From Caulobacterales bacterium (GTDB taxonomy: Bacteria > Pseudomonadota > Alphaproteobacteria > Caulobacterales > Caulobacteraceae), in assembly GCA_019510435.1 (NCBI GenBank), contig JAEKKJ010000008.1:124001-188000 (forward strand): 64,000 nt of DNA, given 5' to 3'. The notes below the pieces were generated by a model. The model made no database searches, had not been told where the DNA came from, and saw only the letters and a list, made by a program, of their open reading frames with translations. Of this stretch, positions 1 through 8,973 are shown piece after piece (positions within the stretch are counted from its first letter, which is position 1; every line of letters begins with the position of its first letter). A program made the translations under genes and the position numbers.

Positions 1-169
1 TCCCCTTGATGTCGTTGAGGTTCAGCTCGGCCACCAGGGTCAGGTCGTAGCCGATCTGCTCGGCCCGCTGGCAAAGGCGGCGGCTGTAGTCCCAGCTGGC
101 CTCCATGTGCTCGTCGGCCACGTTGCGCAGCCAGCCGCCGAAGACGGGGGTCCAGAAGCCGTACCTCAC
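1..169 (-). CDS. LLM-class flavin-dependent monooxygenase, N-terminal fragment (cut by window edge)
   Basis: Only the first 56 codons are in the window; the gene runs off the left edge. The start is a GTG whose last bases overlap the TGA of the ATP-grasp gene upstream (GTGA overlap), so the two are translationally coupled. The translation opens RYGFWTPVFGGWLRN and continues with an RRLCQRAEQIGYDLTLVAE segment, typical of the first beta strand and helix of bacterial luciferase-like, FMNH2-dependent monooxygenases of the alkanesulfonate/sulfone monooxygenase type. The substrate cannot be read from this fragment. Confidence is good for the family and low for the function. Confidence 0.8.
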   Translation of the reverse strand, partial: MRYGFWTPVFGGWLRNVADEHMEASWDYSRRLCQRAEQIGYDLTLVAELNLNDIKG

Positions 170-1089
170 GCCGCGGCCTTCCGCTGGGCGGCGATGAGGC
201 CGCAGAGGTAGTCCACCAGCCGCTCGTGCGGGTCCCAGCCCAGCACCTCCAGCGGCTTGGCGACGAAGTTGGACATGGCGTTGAGGTCGTAGAAGCGGGC
301 GACGCCGTCGCGGTCGTCGACCATGTATTCGATGCCGCCGACGTCGAGGCCGCTCATGGCTGCGACGCGCTCGACCGCCCGCACGATGTCCGCCGGCGGC
401 TGGAACTGGCTGATGGTGATGGTGGGCTTGTCCACCATGCAGACGTCGGCCGGGCAGAGGTCGAAGGTGGAGCCGGCGCCGTCCAGCGCCAGGGCGTAGA
501 GCAGCTGGCCGTCCAGCACCTCGCAGCGGATCACGCGGGCCTCGCGCGCCGGGACATAGGCCTGCACCAGGGCCACGCCGTCGACGCCGACCGGGGTCAG
601 CCCATCGGCCACGGCGGCGGCCAGTTCCTCGGGCGTGTCGTAACGGATCATGCCGGTCCCGGACCCGCCGACATTGACCTTCACCATCACCGGATAGCCG
701 ACCTCGGCCGCCAGGCACGGCACGTCGGCGCGGCGGTGGGCGACGCGGGTCGCCGGGATCGCCAGGCCCGCCTCGACGAAGAGGCTGAGCTGGCGGGCCT
801 TGTTGGTGTCGTAGGCCAGCACGCCGGGGCCGTTGACCACCCGTGCGCCCAGCGACTGCCAGTGGCCGAGGGCCGCCATGGAATAGTAGAGCGCATGCTC
901 CTCCTGGCGCAGGAAGGAGCTCATGGCCAGGCGGTTCAGGATCACCGGCGCGGGCGCGCGCGGATCGGCCGGATCGAAGGTGTGGTCCTGGATCGGGATC
1001 GCGGTCCAGTCCAGGCCGCGGCGGTCCAGGGCGGCGAACAGCGCCGCGAACCACTGGGGATGCTCGTAGAAGACGGCGAGGTCGGCCAA
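166..1089 (-). CDS. ATP-grasp domain protein (RimK-like ligase)
   Basis: A 307-residue soluble protein with an N-terminal pre-grasp domain (about 1-95) and an ATP-grasp fold (about 95-295). Visible signatures are the lysine before a glycine-rich loop (VMVKVNVGGSGTGM, about 133-147), the E/R-rich strand around VQAYVPAREARV, and the metal-binding end GGIEYMVDD followed by FYDLNAMSN. Such enzymes activate a carboxylate with ATP and join it to an amine or thiol. The substrate is unknown. It overlaps the downstream flavin monooxygenase by 4 bp, so the pair probably works on one compound. It could be a peptide or amino-acid ligase for a small natural product, which is inference only. Confidence 0.75.
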   Translation of the reverse strand: MADLAVFYEHPQWFAALFAALDRRGLDWTAIPIQDHTFDPADPRAPAPVILNRLAMSSFLRQEEHALYYSMAALGHWQSLGARVVNGPGVLAYDTNKARQLSLFVEAGLAIPATRVAHRRADVPCLAAEVGYPVMVKVNVGGSGTGMIRYDTPEELAAAVADGLTPVGVDGVALVQAYVPAREARVIRCEVLDGQLLYALALDGAGSTFDLCPADVCMVDKPTITISQFQPPADIVRAVERVAAMSGLDVGGIEYMVDDRDGVARFYDLNAMSNFVAKPLEVLGWDPHERLVDYLCGLIAAQRKAAA

Positions 1090-1283
1090 GCGCGGAACTC
1101 CGGCGGGCGGCGGCCCGCGGGCGCGATCCTTAGCGCGCGGCGCTCATCGCCGCCAAGAGGGGCCCGAGGCTGGCGGTCTCCGCCGCGATCTGTAGATGCG
1201 TAAAGGAACAGAACCTACCTATGCATGGCGAAGGCCTCGGCCACTCGCTATGATCGGTTCGAATTCTGCATCCGAGGCTGCCC

Positions 1284-1790
1284 ATGCAATGGAGAGAGCT
1301 AGACGACGAGGCCTGTTCCCTGGCCCGCACGCTGTCGCTGATCGGCGATCGCTGGACCCTGCTGATCCTGCGCGACTGCTTCCTGCGGGTGCGGCGCTTC
1401 GACGACTTCCAGGCCCGGCTGGGCATCGGCCGGCCGATCCTGGCCGACCGGCTGAGGAAGCTGGTGGACGCCTTCATCCTGACCAAGGTGGCCTATCGGC
1501 AGAAGCCCACCCGCTACGAATACCGCCTGACGCCCAAGGGCCTCGACCTCTATCCGGTGATCCTGTCGCTGGTGCATTTCGGCGACGTCCACCTGGCGGG
1601 CAAGCCGGGCCGGCCCCTGCTGCATCGCCATCGCAGTTGCGGGCATGTCTTCGACCCGGTGCTGAGTTGTTCCGCGTGCGGCGAGGCGGTGAATCCGCGC
1701 GAGGTGGAGGTGCTGCCCGGGCCCGGCGCGCGTGAGGCGCGTCACCTGCCGCCGGCCGCCGCGCCATCCGCCGCCGCGCGCGGCCGATAG
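1284..1790 (+). CDS. HxlR-family winged-helix transcriptional regulator
   Basis: A 168-residue protein. Residues about 10-95 form the HxlR/DUF24 winged helix: CSLARTLSLIGDRWTLLILRD, then RRFDDFQARLGIGRPILADRL and a YRLTPKGLDLYPVI wing. HxlR regulators usually have a conserved N-terminal cysteine that senses aldehydes or oxidants, and Cys11 is in that place. The C-terminal extension has a CGHVFDPVLSCSACGE segment that resembles a small zinc ribbon, followed by a low-complexity Ala/Pro tail. It is convergent with, and directly abuts, the SDR gene on the other strand. A plausible promoter lies in the AT-richer stretch 1190-1283. Confidence 0.85.
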   Translation: MQWRELDDEACSLARTLSLIGDRWTLLILRDCFLRVRRFDDFQARLGIGRPILADRLRKLVDAFILTKVAYRQKPTRYEYRLTPKGLDLYPVILSLVHFGDVHLAGKPGRPLLHRHRSCGHVFDPVLSCSACGEAVNPREVEVLPGPGAREARHLPPAAAPSAAARGR

Positions 1791-2537
1791 TCACCATTTC
1801 TCGCCGTACGGGCGGATCTCCATCTCGAAGGTCCAGGCGTCGCGCGGCTGCTGGTGCAGGGCCCAGTACGCCTCGGCCACCGCGGCGGGCCGCATCAGGC
1901 GGTCGGGCTCCAGGGCTTCCACCGCCGCCTCGCCCTCCCGCGCCCGGATCCGCTCGCGCACCCAGGCGGTGTCGACGCCGGCGTCGATGACCAGGTGCGC
2001 CACATGGAGGCCCTGCGGCCCCAGTTCCCGGGCGGCCGACTGCGCCAGGGCGCGCAGGCCGAACTTGGCGCTGGCGAAGGCCGCATAGCCGACCCCGCCG
2101 CGCAGGCCCGCCGTGGCGCCAGTGAAAAAGATCGAGCCCCGCCCACGCGGCAGCATGTGGCGCGCGGCCTCGCGCCCGGCCAGGAAGCCGGCGAAACAGG
2201 CCATCTCCCAGACCTTGCGGAACACCCGGCTGGTGGTCTCCAGCAGCGGGAAGTTCACGTTCGCGCCGATGTTGAAGACGCAGACCTCCAGCGGCGCGGC
2301 CGCCTCCGCCTCGGCCAGAAAGGCGATGACCTGGTCCTCGTCACGCGCGTCCAGGCCGCGGGTGACGACGCGCCCGCCCGCGGCCTCGATCTCGGCCTTC
2401 AGCGGCTCCAGCTTCTCGGCCTGCCGCCGGCCGGCGAAGACCAGGTAGCCCTCCGCCGCGAACCGCTTGGCGATCTCGCCGCCGATGAAGTCCCCGGCCC
2501 CGATCACGGCGACGGTGGCGTTGCGTGGCGCAGTCAT
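1791..2537 (-). CDS. SDR family NAD(P)-dependent oxidoreductase
   Basis: 248 residues starting at MTAPRNATVAVIGAG. The N-terminal Rossmann motif is present but altered (GAGDFIGGEIAKRF instead of the usual TGxxxGxG). The catalytic region has a serine segment (GSIFFTGATAGL), but the usual YxxxK site reads YAAFASAKFGLRAL, where the tyrosine of GYAAF lies seven residues before the lysine instead of four. The canonical Tyr-Lys spacing is therefore not kept, so activity is uncertain and it may be an atypical SDR. It is divergent from the isomerase gene at 2679, with two palindromes in the shared spacer, and convergent with the HxlR gene. Confidence 0.8.
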   Translation of the reverse strand: MTAPRNATVAVIGAGDFIGGEIAKRFAAEGYLVFAGRRQAEKLEPLKAEIEAAGGRVVTRGLDARDEDQVIAFLAEAEAAAPLEVCVFNIGANVNFPLLETTSRVFRKVWEMACFAGFLAGREAARHMLPRGRGSIFFTGATAGLRGGVGYAAFASAKFGLRALAQSAARELGPQGLHVAHLVIDAGVDTAWVRERIRAREGEAAVEALEPDRLMRPAAVAEAYWALHQQPRDAWTFEMEIRPYGEKW

Positions 2538-2551
2538 GGCGGCGATCCTTG

Positions 2552-2597
2552 CTGACCCGGGTTCAGTGCGTTCTTTTCTGAAACTCGTCAAGACGAG
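2552..2597. promoter_or_regulatory. Two operator-like palindromes in the SDR/isomerase divergent spacer
   Basis: Positions 2552-2566 read CTGACCCGGGTTCAG, an inverted repeat with one mismatched pair. Positions 2584-2597 read CTCGTCAAGACGAG, with perfect 6-bp arms. Both lie in the 141-bp region between divergent genes, where a TetR- or LysR-type repressor site would be expected. The cognate regulator is not identifiable. Confidence 0.35.
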
Positions 2598-2678
2598 GAA
2601 ATCTGCGCTCACGCTCCAAGGCGCTTGAAGCCCGTTCGCGCATCTGTCAGTTCTGTTTTCAAATCCACGGAGGCGGCC

Positions 2679-4364
<1,686 letters not shown>

Positions 4365-4382
4365 TCCGGGCCGCCGACCGCC

Positions 4383-5324
4383 ATGCGCTTCATCGACGAG
4401 GACGAGGTCCGCGCGCGCCTGACCTACGAGCGGGCGATCCCCGTGGTGCGGGCGGCGATGGTCGCCTTCTCCACCGGCCAGACCCGGCAGCTGCTGCGCT
4501 CGATCATACCCCTGGCCGAGGGGCGGCTGTTCGGGATCATGCCGGGCGCCATGGGCGAGCGGGGCGCTTTCGGCGCCAAGCTGATCAGCATCTTCCCGGA
4601 GAACTTCGCCAAGGGCGGGCCGTCGCACCAGGGCGTGGTGGTGATGTTCGATCCTGACACCGGGGCGGTGAGCGGGCTGGCGCACGCTGGCGAGGTCACC
4701 GCCATCCGCACCGCCGCGGCCAGCGCGGTCGCCACCGACGCCCTGGCGCGGCCGGAGGCGTCCCGGCTGGCGATCCTGGGCTATGGCGAGCAGGCGGGCA
4801 CACACATCCGCGCCATCTCCCGGGTGCGCGCCCTCTCGGAGGTCACGATCTGGGGCCGCTCGCCGGACCGGGCGCAGGCGCTGGCCGCGAAGATGGCGGC
4901 GGAGACGGGCCTGGCCGTGCGGGCCAGCCCCACCGCCCGCGAGGCGGTGGCGCAGGCCGATATCGTCTGCACCCTGACGACGGCGATGACGCCGATCCTG
5001 CAAGGCGCCTGGGTCGCGCCGGGGACCCACCTGAACCTCGTGGGTTCCAGCTACGCCGGTCCTGTGGAGGTGGACGACGACCTGGTGGTCCGCTCGCGCT
5101 TCGTGGCGGACAGCCGCGAGGGCGTGCTGGCCCAGGGCGCGGAGTTCCTGCACGCCAAGGCCGCCGGCCTGATCGGCGACGACCATATCGCCGCCGAGAT
5201 CGGCGAGGTGCTGGCGGGGCTGAAGGACGGCCGCCAAAGCGCCGACCAGATCACCGTCTACAAGTCCCTCGGCCACATCGTGCAGGACCTGGCCAGCGTG
5301 CAGATGCTGCTGGACGAGGAGTAG
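4383..5324 (+). CDS. Ornithine cyclodeaminase / mu-crystallin family protein
   Basis: 313 residues matching the OCD/mu-crystallin fold. Residues 1-110 form the dimerisation/substrate domain (MRFIDEDEVRARLTYERAI, FGAKLISIFPENFAKG, with the lysine of GAKL). A Rossmann domain starts at AILGYGEQAGTHIRAI (about 130). The TAIRTAAASAVATDALA segment is diagnostic. Relatives convert ornithine to proline with NAD, or reduce ketimines and imine acids, and true specificity varies widely. It starts 18 bp after the frameshifted nitronate monooxygenase gene, suggesting co-transcription. A long inverted-repeat element follows its stop. Confidence 0.85.
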   Translation: MRFIDEDEVRARLTYERAIPVVRAAMVAFSTGQTRQLLRSIIPLAEGRLFGIMPGAMGERGAFGAKLISIFPENFAKGGPSHQGVVVMFDPDTGAVSGLAHAGEVTAIRTAAASAVATDALARPEASRLAILGYGEQAGTHIRAISRVRALSEVTIWGRSPDRAQALAAKMAAETGLAVRASPTAREAVAQADIVCTLTTAMTPILQGAWVAPGTHLNLVGSSYAGPVEVDDDLVVRSRFVADSREGVLAQGAEFLHAKAAGLIGDDHIAAEIGEVLAGLKDGRQSADQITVYKSLGHIVQDLASVQMLLDEE

Positions 5325-5331
5325 GCGAGGA

Positions 5332-5545
5332 GCGCCCCCTTGTTCCTCTCCCACGCCGTGGGAAAGGGGGACCGGCCGCCGAAGCCGGCGCGAGCCGGCT
5401 GGAGAGCGGCTGGTGGAAAGGGCAGGCCCCATCCACCGACTCCGCAACAGCCCGGTCATTCCGCCCTGCGGCCGCTTGCCCTCTCCACCACCCGCTCTGC
5501 GGCGGGCGGTCCCCCTTTCCCACTGCGTAGGAGAGGAACAGGTGA
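5332..5545. repeat. Composite inverted-repeat element (GTTCCTCTCCCAC family)
   Basis: Arms at 5341-5373 and 5508-5540 are inverted copies matching at 31 of 33 positions. An inner pair (TGGTGGAAAGGGCA at 5411 and its near complement ending at 5490) extends the fold. The outer edge carries GCGCCCCCT, also seen at the related element at 52131. The element fills the gap between the convergent OCD and HlyD genes and could act as a bidirectional terminator. Single hairpins of the same family occur at 13914 and 28153. Confidence 0.8.
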
Positions 5546-5548
5546 GGG

Positions 5549-6688
5549 CTACCGCCCCGGCGTCTTCAGCCGCACCTCGACGGTCGTCGACAGCCCCGGG
5601 CGCAGGCGCTCGAGGCCCGGCTGGCCGGGGTCGATGCGGATGCGGACGGGCACGCGCTGGACGATCTTGGTGAAGTTGCCGGTGCCCGGCTCGAACGGCA
5701 GCAGCGAGAAGGTCGAGCCGGAGCCGGGGGCGAAGCTCTCGACCTCGCCCTTCAGCGCCTTGCCGGGCAGGGCGTCGACCTTGATCGTCGCCGGCTGGCC
5801 CGCGACCATCCGCGAGACCTGGGTCTCCTTGAAGTTGGCGGTCACGTAGAGGGCGTTCATCGGCACCACCGCGAGCAGGCGCGTGCCGGGCTGGACGTAG
5901 TCGCCGGGCTCCACCTGCCGGTCGCCGACCACGCCGTCGATCGGCGCGCGCACCAGGGTGTGGGCCTGGTCCTGGCGGGCGAGGTCGAGGGCGGCCTGGG
6001 CCCGGGCCACGGCGGCCTCCGCGGCGGCCAGCTGGGCCTCCAGGGTGGCGCGGCGGGCGGCGGTCACCGCCTCCTGGCTCTTGCTCACATCCAGCTCGGC
6101 GCGGGTGCGGTCGGCCGCGGACGAGGCGCCGACAGCGGCGGCCCGGTACTGGTCGGCGTCCTTGCGGGCGACAGCGCCGCTGGCCACCAGGGTCTCGTAG
6201 CGGACCCGGTCGGCCTGGGCGCGCTCGTTGTCCGCGTCGGCGGCGCGGATGCGGGTCTGGGCCGCGCGGACGTTGGCGGCCGCCAGGCGCTGCTCGGCGT
6301 CGAGCGAGACCAGGGCCGCGCGGGCCGAGGCCACGGCGGCCTGGGCGTTGCCGAGGTCGGCGGCGGCCGCGCTCGCCCGGGCGTCGAACTCCTCGGGATC
6401 GATGCGCACCAGGGGGTCACCGCGGCGGACCTGCTGGTTGTGGCGCACCAGCACCTGGGCCACCAGGCCGCGCACCTTGGGCGCCACCACCGAGCTGTCG
6501 GCCTGGACATAGGCTGCGTCGGTGGAGACCTCGCCCTTCGGGGCGGCGATATAGGCCGTGCCGGCCAGGGCGATCGCCACGGCGGTCCCGACCGCGAGCC
6601 CGGTCTTGCGGGAGAAGGGCAGGCCCGGCTTGGGCTTGGCCAGGGGCGGCGCGTCCAGGGACACGTCCTTCAGGACGGCGGCGGTCAT
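5549..6688 (-). CDS. HlyD/EmrA-type membrane fusion protein
   Basis: 379 residues. A short cytoplasmic N-terminus precedes one transmembrane helix (about 28-50, TGLAVGTAVAIALAGTAYIA). A periplasmic lipoyl half-motif follows (VVAPKVRGLVAQVLVRHNQQVRRGDPLVRID), then a long Ala/Arg/Gln coiled-coil hairpin (about 110-235), and the second lipoyl half plus beta-barrel (LVRAPIDGVVGDRQVEPGDYVQPG). This is the EmrA architecture that links an inner-membrane MFS pump to an outer-membrane channel. Its ATG overlaps the TetR stop by 4 bp, and the MFS pump and NodT channel genes diverge from it, so the four genes make one tripartite efflux module. Confidence 0.9.
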   Translation of the reverse strand: MTAAVLKDVSLDAPPLAKPKPGLPFSRKTGLAVGTAVAIALAGTAYIAAPKGEVSTDAAYVQADSSVVAPKVRGLVAQVLVRHNQQVRRGDPLVRIDPEEFDARASAAAADLGNAQAAVASARAALVSLDAEQRLAAANVRAAQTRIRAADADNERAQADRVRYETLVASGAVARKDADQYRAAAVGASSAADRTRAELDVSKSQEAVTAARRATLEAQLAAAEAAVARAQAALDLARQDQAHTLVRAPIDGVVGDRQVEPGDYVQPGTRLLAVVPMNALYVTANFKETQVSRMVAGQPATIKVDALPGKALKGEVESFAPGSGSTFSLLPFEPGTGNFTKIVQRVPVRIRIDPGQPGLERLRPGLSTTVEVRLKTPGR

Positions 6689-7278
6689 GACTTCAGCTCC
6701 AGGTCGAAGCGGCGGCTCAGGGATTGGCGGCTGTGGGCGAGGATGGCGTCGGATCGGGCGCGGTCGGGCTCGGCGCGGGCCAGGGCCAGGGCGCCGACCA
6801 TCTCGGCCAGCATCGAATATCCGTCGGTGTCGGGCTCGGCCCGGCCCTGCTTGCGGAACTGCGCGGCGAGCGCGCCGGCTAGCCCGGCGACCCCCGCCGC
6901 GTAGCGCGCCCGCGCCTCGCCCTCGAGCCGCGGCGCGTCGGCCGACAGGAAGGGCAGGGGGCAGCCGCTGGTGGTGGCGTCCCGGTGCGCGGTGGAGAGG
7001 TAGAACTCAAGGTAGGCGCTCAGCGCCTCGCGCGGCGGCAGGTCGGCCATGCGGCGCACCTGCTGGGCGCGGCCCTCGGCGAACATCTGGCCGATGGTCT
7101 CGGCCACGAAGGCCTCGCGCGAAGGGAAGTGGGCGTAGAACCCGCCGTGGGTCAGGCCGGCCTTGGCCATCACCCCCGCCACGGCGATCTTGTGCGGACC
7201 CTCGGCCCGCATCGCCTTGGCCGCTTCGGTCAGCACCCGCTCCCGCGTCTTCTGCTTGTGTTCGGCGTCGTACCGCAT
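6685..7278 (-). CDS. TetR/AcrR-family repressor of the adjacent efflux genes
   Basis: 197 residues with an N-terminal HTH (about 10-58: RERVLTEAAKAMRAEG, VAGVMAKAGLTHGGFYAHFPSREAFVAE). The C-terminal ligand domain contains the SGCPLPFL cysteine segment often seen in this subgroup. It is the first gene of a leftward operon with the HlyD adaptor (ATGA overlap) and is divergent from the MFS pump, the classic layout for a local repressor of both transcripts. The inducer is unknown. Confidence 0.9.
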   Translation of the reverse strand: MRYDAEHKQKTRERVLTEAAKAMRAEGPHKIAVAGVMAKAGLTHGGFYAHFPSREAFVAETIGQMFAEGRAQQVRRMADLPPREALSAYLEFYLSTAHRDATTSGCPLPFLSADAPRLEGEARARYAAGVAGLAGALAAQFRKQGRAEPDTDGYSMLAEMVGALALARAEPDRARSDAILAHSRQSLSRRFDLELKS

Positions 7279-7342
7279 GGGTCTTGCGCTCCGTTAGTAT
7301 GATGCACATAATATTATCCGACGCTGGACGCAAGAGGCCGCC
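7279..7342. promoter_or_regulatory. Divergent promoter/operator region for tetR-hlyD and the MFS pump
   Basis: A short AT-rich island in otherwise very GC-rich DNA. It holds a TATGAT -10-like hexamer at 7298-7303 (+ strand) and a perfect 10-bp palindrome ATAATATTAT at 7308-7317, which also offers TAATAT on the - strand. This is where the TetR product would be expected to bind and block both directions. The precise operator is inferred, not shown. Confidence 0.5.
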
Positions 7343-8959
7343 ATGAAGGACACCCCCGACTTCGAGCGGCCCGACTTCGAGCGGCCCTCTCCGCCACTCC
7401 TGGATCCTGGCTCGCTGCCCACGGCGCGGAAGTTCCTGATCTTCGCGGTGATGGCGTTCGGCCAGTTCATGGCCCTGATCGACATCCAGATCGTCGCCGC
7501 CTCGCTGAACGACGTGCAGGCGGGCCTCTCCGCCGGCCCCGACGAGATCAGCTGGGTGCAGACCGGCTATCTGATGGCCGAGCTGGTGATGATCCCGTTC
7601 TCGGCCTTCCTGGCCCAGGCGCTGTCCACCCGCTGGCTGTTCGCCCTCTCCGCCGCCCTGTTCACGATCTCCAGCGCCATGTGCGGCATGGCCTGGGACA
7701 TCGGCTCCATGGTGCTGTTCCGGGTGATCCAGGGCTTCGTGGGCGGGGCCATGGTGCCCACGGTCTTCGCCACCGGCTTTGCGATGTTCTCGGGGCCGCA
7801 GCGGGCGCTGATCCCCGCGATCCTCGGAATGGTCTCGGTGCTGGCGCCGACCCTGGGCCCGACGGTGGGCGGGTGGCTCACGGACGCCGCCGGCTGGCGC
7901 TGGATCTTCTACATCAACGTCGTGCCCGGGATCGTCGTGACGATCCTGTCGCTGGCCCTGATCCGCGTCGACCGCCCGAACCTCGGCATGCTGAAGAAGA
8001 TCGACTACTCGCACCTGGCGGCCATGGCCGTCTTCCTGGGCGGCCTGGAATACGTTCTGGAGGAGGGGCCGCGCCACGACTGGTTCGGCGACCCGGCCAT
8101 CCAGACCGGCGCCTGGCTCTCGTTCGTCGGCTTCGTCCTCTTCCTGGAGCGCTCCTTCCGCTCGGGCGGGCCGATCGTCCGGCTGATGCCGTTCCGCCGG
8201 CCGACCTTCCTCTTCGCCTGCATTTTCAGCCTGGTGATCGGCTTCGGCCTCTATTCGTCCACCTACCTGATCCCGGTCTTCCTCGGCCGGGTGCGCGGCT
8301 ACAACAGCCTGGAGATCGGCTCGACGGTCTTCGTCACCGGCTTCGCCCAGATCATCTCCACGGTCATCGCCGCCCGCGCCTCGCAGCGGGTGGATCCCCG
8401 GTACGTGATCACCGTCGGGCTGATCCTGTTCTCGCTCTCCATGTACCTGACGTCCCAGATGACCCCGGACTGGGGCTTCGCCGCCTTCCTGGTCCCGCAG
8501 CTGATGCGCGGCTTCGCCCTGATGCTGTGCATCGTGCCCAGCGTGACCCTGGCCCTGACCGGCTTCGACGGGCCCGAGCTGCGCTACGCCTCGGCGCTGT
8601 TCAACCTGATGCGCAACCTTGGCGGGGCGGTGGGGATCGCGGTGGTCAACACCTGGCTGGGCGACTCCAGCCGCATCGCCGTGGCGCGCCTGGGCGCGGC
8701 CATGGGCGAGGCCGGGCGCACGGCCCCCGACGTGATCGCCCAGCTGGCCGCCGGGATCGGCCAGGTCACCGCCGATCCGGGCCATGCCGCCCTGCTGGCC
8801 CGGGGCGAACTGGCCCGGCTGGTGGGCCGCCATGCCCTGACGCTGGCCTTCAACGACGTCTTCCGCCTGATGACCTGGATGTTCCTGGTGGCGCTGATCC
8901 TGGTGCCGCTCTGCCGTCCGCAACCCCTGAACGCGCCCGCTCCGGCCGACGCCCACTGA
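7343..8959 (+). CDS. DHA2-family MFS drug:H+ antiporter (EmrB-like)
   Basis: 538 residues with about 14 predicted membrane helices, the DHA2 number. Visible MFS signatures include ALIDIQIVAASLNDVQAGLSA in helix 1, TGYLMAELVMIPFSAFLAQ in helix 2, a GFVGGAMVPTVFA stretch, and the antiporter motif in GMVSVLAPTLGPTVGGWL. It would export hydrophobic compounds through the HlyD and NodT partners. The cytoplasmic N-terminus holds a duplicated PDFER unit from a 15-bp perfect tandem repeat (7355-7384). The NodT gene follows at once. Regulation is likely by the divergent TetR. Confidence 0.9.
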   Translation: MKDTPDFERPDFERPSPPLLDPGSLPTARKFLIFAVMAFGQFMALIDIQIVAASLNDVQAGLSAGPDEISWVQTGYLMAELVMIPFSAFLAQALSTRWLFALSAALFTISSAMCGMAWDIGSMVLFRVIQGFVGGAMVPTVFATGFAMFSGPQRALIPAILGMVSVLAPTLGPTVGGWLTDAAGWRWIFYINVVPGIVVTILSLALIRVDRPNLGMLKKIDYSHLAAMAVFLGGLEYVLEEGPRHDWFGDPAIQTGAWLSFVGFVLFLERSFRSGGPIVRLMPFRRPTFLFACIFSLVIGFGLYSSTYLIPVFLGRVRGYNSLEIGSTVFVTGFAQIISTVIAARASQRVDPRYVITVGLILFSLSMYLTSQMTPDWGFAAFLVPQLMRGFALMLCIVPSVTLALTGFDGPELRYASALFNLMRNLGGAVGIAVVNTWLGDSSRIAVARLGAAMGEAGRTAPDVIAQLAAGIGQVTADPGHAALLARGELARLVGRHALTLAFNDVFRLMTWMFLVALILVPLCRPQPLNAPAPADAH

Positions 8960-8973
8960 TGGGATCCCCTGCC

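Noticed and set aside
226-1203. Long open frame on the + strand opposite the ATP-grasp gene.
   Set aside because: His/Arg/Gly-rich composition without any domain; a GC-rich antisense shadow of a clear gene.
5332-5545. Considered as an insertion sequence.
   Set aside because: No transposase frame and only about 210 bp; better described as a non-coding inverted-repeat element.
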